Shown here piece by piece: positions 1-3,897 of a stretch of DNA of 5,052 nucleotides. Source of the stretch: an uncultured Lachnospiraceae bacterium (GTDB taxonomy: Bacteria; Bacillota_A; Clostridia; Lachnospirales; Lachnospiraceae). Positions within the stretch are counted from its first letter, which is position 1. Each line of letters begins with the position of its first letter. The notes beneath the pieces are model-generated. The model saw only the letters and a program-made list of their open reading frames with translations. It was not told the DNA's origin and did not search any database. Location: the NCBI GenBank assembly GCA_902795985.1, contig CADBNG010000147.1, positions 1-5,052 of the forward strand, given 5' to 3'. A program made the position numbers and the translations under genes.

Positions 1-72
1 CCCTGCCCGGATATGGAAGTTTTTCGTATCGGCATGTTTATGCGGGATTCTTACCTTGACAAAACGGTCTGA
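1..72 (+). CDS. Probable C-terminal end of an upstream gene (partial, product unknown)
   Basis: Reading from base 1 in frame 1 gives 23 codons ending in TGA at 70-72. The peptide starts PCPDMEVFRIG and ends SYLDKTV. Codon use is mixed but compatible with coding. Two other plus-strand frames also stay open here (one to 57-59, one to about 149), so the frame is not proven. I prefer frame 1 because its stop precedes the operon promoter and leaves a normal intergenic gap of 72 nt before the ferredoxin gene. I do not recognise the family. A CPD motif near its left edge resembles the end of an iron-sulfur or metal site, but one cysteine pair cannot be assessed from a fragment. No intrinsic terminator is visible after the stop. 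Confidence 0.35.
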   Translation, partial: PCPDMEVFRIGMFMRDSYLDKTV

Positions 73-84
73 CTTCACCATAAT
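56..84 (+). promoter_or_regulatory. Sigma-A promoter for the 2-oxoacid oxidoreductase operon
   Basis: The -35 box TTGACA (56-61) is a perfect match to consensus. The -10 box CATAAT (79-84) matches five of six, and the spacer is exactly 17 bp. The predicted transcription start is about base 91, which leaves a leader of roughly 54 nt before the ATG at 145. The -35 box lies inside the probable end of the upstream reading frame, so the operon appears to have its own promoter whether or not read-through occurs. No operator-like symmetry was seen in the spacer. Confidence 0.7.
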
Positions 85-144
85 AAAGTTTTATACGGGT
101 AAATTAACTGACATCAAAGTCTTTCTTTTAAGGAGACAACCACA

Positions 145-381
145 ATGGCCATGAAAAGAAGATTCAAAGTCCTTTTTAATAAGGAAAAGTGCAAGGGCTG
201 TGAGATCTGTATTTCGTTCTGTCCGAAAAAGATCATCGCTCTCGACCCTTCGGTCAATGCCAAAGGCTTTCATCCGGCGGGCATTGAGAAGCAGGAGGAG
301 TGCATCGGCTGCCAGAGCTGCGCGACGATGTGTCCGGACTGTTGTATCAGCATCTATGAGTTAGAGGAGGGGGAAGAATGA
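145..381 (+). CDS. 2x[4Fe-4S] ferredoxin-type (delta) subunit of a 2-oxoacid:ferredoxin oxidoreductase
   Basis: This 78-residue protein carries electrons from the catalytic subunits to soluble ferredoxin. It has two classical four-cysteine motifs. Cluster I is C16-x2-C19-x2-C22-x3-C26-Pro and cluster II is C53-x2-C56-x2-C59-x3-C63-Pro, the usual bacterial 8Fe-8S spacing. A short basic N-terminus (MKRRFKV) precedes the first motif and an acidic tail (ELEEGEE) ends it. Length and position as first gene are normal for the delta subunit of VOR/KOR operons. The start at 145 is chosen because AAGGAG (130-135) lies 9 nt upstream; the ATG at 151 would sit 15 nt away and is less likely. The stop overlaps the next start as ATGA, indicating translational coupling. 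One oddity is an extra Cys-Cys pair (C66, C67) directly after the second motif, where I would expect at most one cysteine. Confidence 0.93.
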   Translation: MAMKRRFKVLFNKEKCKGCEICISFCPKKIIALDPSVNAKGFHPAGIEKQEECIGCQSCATMCPDCCISIYELEEGEE

Positions 382-1454
382 GCAAGGTCCTGATGAAGGG
401 AAATGAAGCGTTTGCCGAAGCCGCGATCCGTGCGGGATGCAACTGCTATTTCGGTTATCCCATTACCCCGCAGAACGAAGTTCCCGAATATATGAGCCAT
501 GCGCTGCCAAAGGCGGGAGGAAGCTTTATCCAGGCGGAATCCGAACTTGCGGCCGTCAATATGGCCTATGGCGCGGCGGCGGCCGGCGGAAGAGTCTTTA
601 TTTCCACCAGCTCCCCGGGATTTGCGCTGATGCAGGAAGGCCTGGGCTTTACCTGCTCCTGCGAAGTCCCGCTTGTTGCCATGAACGTTTCCAGAGGCGG
701 CCCCGGCGTAGGCGGCATCCAGCCCGGCCAGGCCGACTATTACCAGGTCACCCGCGGCGGATACAACGGCGACGTTCGGATCCCCGTATTCGCTCCGGCG
801 AATATTCAGGAGAGCGTGGACCTGATCTATGAAGCCTTTGATATCGCCGAAAAATACCGCAATCCGGTGGTGATTTTCGCGGACGGCATGCTGGGCCAGA
901 TGATGGAACCGGTGGAGTTCCCGCCGGCAAAGGGCATTAAAAGCTCCGAGGAGATCTCCCGGGACGTTCCCTGGGCGATTACCGGTACGGATCATCATGA
1001 GGGCCGGAACGTCGTGTTCTCCCTGCGGCTGCAGCCCGACGTGCTGGAGGACCATGTCATCCACATGTTCGAAAAATATGCCGAGGCGGAAAAGGAACTG
1101 GTCCGCTATAAAAACATCAATGTAAAAGACGCGGAAATCGTTTTTGTGGCTTTCGGAACCATGGCCAGAATCTGTGTGGAAGCCTGCGAGCTTCTGGAGG
1201 AAAAAGGGGTAAAGGCCGGCGTGATCCGTCCGATCAGCCTGTGGCCCTATCCGAAAGCGGCTTTTGACGAGCTGACCGACGCGACGAAGATCGTGATCTC
1301 CGCCGAACTGTCCATGGGACAGATGATCGATGACGTAAGAAATGCCGCTGCCGGCCGCTGGCCTGTAGCGCTGATCAACCGCACCGGCGGAATCGTTCCC
1401 ACCTCCATTGAGGTTATGGAGCGGGCCTTAAAAGCGCTCGAGGAGGTAAAATAA
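378..1454 (+). CDS. vorB: 2-oxoacid:ferredoxin oxidoreductase alpha subunit, VorB type (2-oxoisovalerate)
   Basis: This 358-residue protein supplies the substrate and pyrimidine-side domains that pair with the TPP-binding beta subunit. The N-terminal POR_N-like domain (about residues 10-235) contains YPITPQNEV (27-35), QAESELAAV (52-60), TSSPGFALMQEGL (77-89) and RGGPGVGGIQPGQADY (106-121). The last motif resembles VorB enzymes; 2-oxoglutarate enzymes usually have a GPSTGxPT-like sequence there. ADGMLGQMMEPVE (168-180) is also typical of VorB. The C-terminal domain II (about 250-340) shows VFVAFGTMA and GVIRPISLWPYP. Length matches the family. AGGAGG (365-370) lies 7 nt before the ATG, which overlaps the ferredoxin stop. 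The reaction is branched-chain 2-oxoacid + CoA + oxidised ferredoxin to acyl-CoA + CO2 + reduced ferredoxin, in the cytoplasm. The family is certain; the substrate is inferred, and other 2-oxoacids remain possible. Subunit letters differ between organisms. Confidence 0.92.
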   Translation: MSKVLMKGNEAFAEAAIRAGCNCYFGYPITPQNEVPEYMSHALPKAGGSFIQAESELAAVNMAYGAAAAGGRVFISTSSPGFALMQEGLGFTCSCEVPLVAMNVSRGGPGVGGIQPGQADYYQVTRGGYNGDVRIPVFAPANIQESVDLIYEAFDIAEKYRNPVVIFADGMLGQMMEPVEFPPAKGIKSSEEISRDVPWAITGTDHHEGRNVVFSLRLQPDVLEDHVIHMFEKYAEAEKELVRYKNINVKDAEIVFVAFGTMARICVEACELLEEKGVKAGVIRPISLWPYPKAAFDELTDATKIVISAELSMGQMIDDVRNAAAGRWPVALINRTGGIVPTSIEVMERALKALEEVK

Positions 1455-2198
1455 ATGAAGACCGTATTTGAACCGACTGTCGGAATGCTTCCTGTCGAGA
1501 CCAGCTACTGCCCGGGATGCACCCACGGCATTGCCCACCGCATCATCATGGAAGTGCTGGAAGAGCGGGGCGATCTCGGAAATACGATGGGCGTTGTTCC
1601 CATCGGCTGCTCCATCAATGCCCATAATTTCATGAATATCGACATGTGCGAGTCCACCCACGGACGGGCCCCGGCCATCGCTTCCGGAATCCGCCGTATT
1701 CATCCCGACCGCATTGTCTTCACCTATCAGGGCGACGGCGACCTGGCATCGATCGGTGCCGGGGAGATTCTCCATGCCGCGCACCGGGGAGAAAAATTCA
1801 CCACCTTTTTCATCAATAACGGTATTTACGGCATGACCGGCGGCCAGATGGCCCCGACCACGCTGATCGGCGCGCGCACCACCACCTGTGTGGACGGCCG
1901 TACGGTCGAGCAGGCGGGCCTTCCGCTCCGGATGTGCGAGATCATTTCACAGATCGACTGCGCGGTTTTCGTAGAGCGCGTCGTTCTGAATTCCCCGGCG
2001 AACGTCCGTAAGGCCAAAGCGGCCGTACGCAAGGCGTTTGAAATCCAGAAGGCCGGCCTGGGCTTCACCTTTGTGGAAATGCTCAGCTCCTGCCCGACCA
2101 ACTGGGGCCTGTCGCCGATGGATTCGATGCAGTATATTTCCGAAGACGTGATGAATTATTATCCGGTTAAGAATTTCAAGACCCCGGAGGGCTTTTAA
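1455..2198 (+). CDS. 2-oxoacid:ferredoxin oxidoreductase beta subunit (thiamine pyrophosphate binding)
   Basis: This 247-residue catalytic subunit binds TPP-Mg and one [4Fe-4S] cluster. The TPP motif begins at GDGD (93-96) and ends at Asn-Asn (121-122), followed by the family signature YGMTGGQMAPTT (125-136). The N-terminal YCPGCTHG gives C19, C22 and H24. C52 (in IGCSIN) and C213 (in SSCPTNWG) are the probable remaining ligands of the proximal cluster, by analogy with pyruvate:ferredoxin oxidoreductase. The length is shorter than many pyruvate-type beta subunits and typical of VOR/KOR-type ones. AGGAGGT (1441-1447) lies 7 nt upstream of the ATG, inside the end of the alpha gene, and the ATG follows the alpha stop codon with no gap, so the two should be made in equal amounts. 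No key residue appears missing. Confidence 0.93.
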   Translation: MKTVFEPTVGMLPVETSYCPGCTHGIAHRIIMEVLEERGDLGNTMGVVPIGCSINAHNFMNIDMCESTHGRAPAIASGIRRIHPDRIVFTYQGDGDLASIGAGEILHAAHRGEKFTTFFINNGIYGMTGGQMAPTTLIGARTTTCVDGRTVEQAGLPLRMCEIISQIDCAVFVERVVLNSPANVRKAKAAVRKAFEIQKAGLGFTFVEMLSSCPTNWGLSPMDSMQYISEDVMNYYPVKNFKTPEGF

Positions 2199-2200
2199 TT

Positions 2201-2728
2201 ATGAAAATGAAAATGTTTTTCGCCGGCAGCGGCGGACAGGGCGCTCTGACGATCGGACAGATGATCGCGAAAGCCGCGATGGAAGAAGGACATGAAGTCA
2301 CCTGGCTTCCGTCCTACGGACCGGAAATGAGAGGCGGAACAGCCAACTGCACCGTTATCATTTCCGATAAAAGAATCAGCTGTCCGCTGATCAACGACGC
2401 GGACGTGCTTGTCGTCATGAACCTTCCGTCCCTTCGGAAATTTGAGGACATGGTCAATCCCGGCGGCGTTCTTTTTATCAACAGCTCCATTGTTCCGGAA
2501 ACTTCGACCCGGACCGATATCAAGGTCATCGAAATTCCGGCAAACGATAAAGCCGCGGAAGTCGGCAACAGCAGGGCGGCAAACTTTGTCATGCTCGGCG
2601 CGATCCTTTCCGAAACCGGCTGCTGCAAAAAAGAGACGGTCGTCCATCAGATCGAGAAGATGTTCTCCGGAAGAAAAGAGAAGTTCATCCCGTCCAATAT
2701 CGCGGCGCTGGAGCTGTACTGCGACTGA
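2201..2728 (+). CDS. 2-oxoacid:ferredoxin oxidoreductase gamma subunit
   Basis: This 175-residue protein is the gamma (POR/KOR gamma) subunit, which completes the four-subunit complex and is thought to help bind CoA. It shows the glycine-rich GSGGQGALTIG (9-19), then SYGPEMRGGTANCTV (38-52), and AANFVMLGAIL (126-136), all in the family order and spacing. Length is usual for the family. GGAGG (2186-2190) lies 10 nt before the ATG at 2201. In-frame ATGs at 2207 and 2213 are further from the site, so the first is preferred. The gene starts 2 nt after the beta stop. There is no convincing terminator in the 52 nt that follow, so transcription may run on into the secreted-protein gene. A Cys-Cys pair (141-142) and several single cysteines have no obvious role. 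Confidence 0.92.
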   Translation: MKMKMFFAGSGGQGALTIGQMIAKAAMEEGHEVTWLPSYGPEMRGGTANCTVIISDKRISCPLINDADVLVVMNLPSLRKFEDMVNPGGVLFINSSIVPETSTRTDIKVIEIPANDKAAEVGNSRAANFVMLGAILSETGCCKKETVVHQIEKMFSGRKEKFIPSNIAALELYCD

Positions 2729-2738
2729 CCGGACCTGC
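2725..2738 (+). repeat. 14-bp direct repeat, copy 1, at the gamma-subunit stop codon
   Basis: The sequence CTGACCGGACCTGC covers the TGA stop of the gamma gene and the next 10 bases. The second copy at 3674-3687 differs at one position and is placed identically relative to the TGA stop of the secreted-protein gene. One imperfect 14-mer pair is expected by chance in a window of this size; the matching placement is what makes it notable. Confidence 0.5.
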
Positions 2739-2780
2739 AAAAAAACCGCATTTTGAACTGAAATACAGGAGGAGAGAGGT

Positions 2781-3677
2781 ATGAAAAGAAATCTGAAAAC
2801 ATCCAAAAAGATACTGGTATTAATGCTGGCCTTTATTCTTTCCTTCTCGGCGGTGATGACGTTCACCCCGAAACCTGTGGAGGCAGCCACCGCGTTTAAA
2901 GCGATCAAGGGTGAGAATCCGGTCAAAGTCGGTACCCGTTACTTTAAGGTCTCCGGCGGGAAGATCTACTATTCCAGCCAAAAGAACAGCGGCTATAAAG
3001 CGGCTAAGTTTTCCGGAAGCATCAAGGATATCTACACGAACGGAAATATCATTCTGACGATCGAAGACCGGAATGAATCCTATTTCCGTTTTTCCTGTTA
3101 TAAGGTTTCCGAAGGGAAGTATAAGCTTCTGGCGAAACTCAGCCGGAAAACACCCTATGATAATTACGGCAACTGGTGGATCTCAACAGTATACGGGAAT
3201 AATGTTTTCTTTGTGAAGGTTCTCGGATATGGCCAGGTAGAGACCTATCTTTATAATCTTACGGCCAAGACCCTGAAGCTCAAAAAAACCAACTGTGATA
3301 TCCTCGCGCGGAACGGCAACTGTCTCATTACCACGGATTCGATATCAGATACGACAGTACATAAGGTATCTCTGTATAAAACTGACAGCATGGGAGGTAT
3401 GAAAGCGCTGAAGTGTCTGGGAAAAAGAGTCAGCTTGGCCTGTTTTATCAATGGTGAGGTCTATTACGCGAAGTACCCGGATTCCAACGGGGATTATAGC
3501 TCAGTAACGATTTACAAATGCAGCAAATCCGGCACCAATGTGAAAAAACTTGCTGTCCTCCGGGGGGAGGGAAATGATGTCGAGAAGCTGACAGCAACAT
3601 ATGTCGAGTACTGGGATTATGATTCCAAAAACACTTATCGCTATTACTACGCAACCAATAAGACGGTCCTGGTCTGA
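2781..3677 (+). CDS. Secreted protein of unknown function, probable beta-propeller-like fold
   Basis: I do not recognise a named family. The 298-residue product has a clear Sec signal peptide: basic n-region (K2, R3, K6, K9, K10), hydrophobic core at about 11-28, and a probable signal peptidase I site VEA|A after residue 35. There is no lipobox cysteine, no later membrane segment and no visible cell-wall anchor (no LPXTG), so it is predicted to be released or loosely wall-bound. The mature part is rich in Tyr, Lys, Ser and Asn. It repeats a loose pattern of short strands, such as GGKIYYSSQ (59-67), YGNNVFFVK (138-146), NGNCLITT (178-185) and NGEVYYAKY (224-232), each followed by a polar turn and another strand (for example SVTIYKCS). 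This resembles blades of DUF5050/WD40-like propellers in Clostridial surface proteins, but that assignment is inference. AGGAGG (2767-2772) is 8 nt from the start. Codons such as AGA, ATA, TTA, TCA and GTA are more frequent than in the flanking enzymes. Confidence 0.85.
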   Translation: MKRNLKTSKKILVLMLAFILSFSAVMTFTPKPVEAATAFKAIKGENPVKVGTRYFKVSGGKIYYSSQKNSGYKAAKFSGSIKDIYTNGNIILTIEDRNESYFRFSCYKVSEGKYKLLAKLSRKTPYDNYGNWWISTVYGNNVFFVKVLGYGQVETYLYNLTAKTLKLKKTNCDILARNGNCLITTDSISDTTVHKVSLYKTDSMGGMKALKCLGKRVSLACFINGEVYYAKYPDSNGDYSSVTIYKCSKSGTNVKKLAVLRGEGNDVEKLTATYVEYWDYDSKNTYRYYYATNKTVLV

Positions 3678-3687
3678 TCGGACCTGC
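3674..3687 (+). repeat. 14-bp direct repeat, copy 2, at the secreted-protein stop codon
   Basis: CTGATCGGACCTGC begins one base before the TGA stop of the secreted-protein gene. It matches 13 of 14 bases of 2725-2738, in the same register to the stop codon. Together the copies bracket the whole secreted-protein gene and its ribosome binding site. Confidence 0.5.
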
Positions 3688-3707
3688 GGGAAGCCTTTCG
3701 TTCCTGC
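3686..3707 (+). other. Weak GC-rich hairpin after the secreted-protein gene
   Basis: GCGGGAA (3686-3692) can pair with TTCCTGC (3701-3707) as a 7-bp stem with one G-U pair and an 8-nt loop. It lies 9 nt past the stop codon. No T-tract follows, so it is not a standard intrinsic terminator; it might protect the 3' end of the message. Low certainty. Confidence 0.3.
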
Positions 3708-3720
3708 CCTGTTAATCCTG

Positions 3721-3747
3721 CCTTTTACAGCGGATGCCGTAAAAAGG
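3721..3747 (+). terminator. Candidate weak terminator or operator hairpin
   Basis: CCTTTTAC (3721-3728) pairs with GTAAAAAGG (3739-3747) with one bulged A, and GC/GC (3730-3731 with 3736-3737) extends the stem under a GGAT loop. Only three T residues follow (3748-3750), so termination would be weak. The hairpin sits immediately upstream of the murA -35 box, so an operator role is equally possible. Confidence 0.3.
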
Positions 3748-3776
3748 TTTACAAAAATATTAATATGATGTAAAAT
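3748..3776 (+). promoter_or_regulatory. Sigma-A promoter for murA
   Basis: The -35 box TTTACA (3748-3753; five of six to consensus) and -10 box TAAAAT (3771-3776; five of six) are separated by exactly 17 bp. The spacer is AT-rich and contains a perfect 10-bp palindrome, ATATTAATAT (3757-3766). The predicted start is near 3783, giving a murA leader of about 115 nt. Both boxes are embedded in an alternating series of TTTAC and GTAAA words, so a repressor or activator site could overlap the promoter. Confidence 0.65.
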
Positions 3777-3780
3777 ACTG

Positions 3781-3808
3781 TTTACAGCATCTGCAAAGGT
3801 GCTGTAAA
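3781..3808 (+). repeat. Inverted repeat over the predicted murA transcription start
   Basis: TTTACAGCA (3781-3789) and TGCTGTAAA (3800-3808) are perfect reverse complements. T3790-G3799 and C3791-G3798 extend the possible stem to 11 pairs with the loop TGCAAA. No T-tract follows on either strand. It could be a DNA operator at +1, or a hairpin at the 5' end of the murA mRNA that shields it from decay. Which regulator, if any, binds is unknown. Confidence 0.6.
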
Positions 3809-3816
3809 ACTATGAC

Positions 3817-3884
3817 TACGGCCGGAAAGTAGTACCGAAGCAGCGGCTTTTTGGGGAAGAAGCGCACTGCCTGCCGGCCATGTA
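3817..3884 (+). promoter_or_regulatory. Structured 5' leader of murA, candidate cis-regulatory RNA
   Basis: GGCCGG (3820-3825) pairs with CCGGCC (3874-3879), extendable by TAC (3817-3819) with GTA (3882-3884) across a 2-nt bulge. Inside, GCAG (3840-3843) pairs with CTGC (3867-3870), then after a small CG/GCA internal loop GCTTTTT (3846-3852) pairs with AAGAAGC (3857-3863; one G-U) around a GGGG loop. The two helices are joined by a 14-nt 5' strand (3826-3839) and only 3 nt on the other side. The element ends 3 nt before the murA ribosome binding site (GAGGTGA, 3888-3894). I do not recognise a known riboswitch consensus. The pairing was found by eye, without energy calculation. Confidence 0.4.
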
Positions 3885-3897
3885 TTTGAGGTGATTT

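Noticed and set aside
91..273. A 60-codon minus-strand frame over the operon leader and ferredoxin start
   Set aside because: It overlaps the promoter leader and the conserved ferredoxin gene, and shows no homology signal I recognise.
354..1064. A 236-codon open frame on the minus strand opposite the alpha-subunit gene
   Set aside because: It lies wholly opposite a well-supported conserved gene, its product has no recognisable motif, and such frames arise from codon bias in GC-rich genes.
2738..2755. CAAAA...TTTTG symmetry between the gamma and secreted-protein genes as a terminator
   Set aside because: The stem would be only five mostly A-T pairs with no GC-rich core and no following T-tract.
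2195..2926. A 243-codon open frame on the minus strand spanning the gamma gene and the start of the secreted-protein gene
   Set aside because: It is antisense to two supported genes and their ribosome binding sites, with no family motif in the translation.
3824..3832. Resemblance of GGAAAGTAG to the start of the THF riboswitch (GGAGAGUAG)
   Set aside because: The other conserved THF elements (such as GCGUUAA) are missing, and murA is not a folate gene.
3812..3832. A six-codon leader peptide frame (ATG at 3812 to TAG at 3830) upstream of murA
   Set aside because: No credible ribosome binding site precedes it and the peptide (MTTAGK) has no run of a regulatory amino acid.
3824..3840. T-box-like words (AGTAGTACCGAAG) in the murA leader
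   Set aside because: The T-box core needs a UGGN motif followed by a terminator and a long specifier stem upstream. Here the core reads differently, no terminator follows, and only about 40 nt lie between the predicted +1 and this site.
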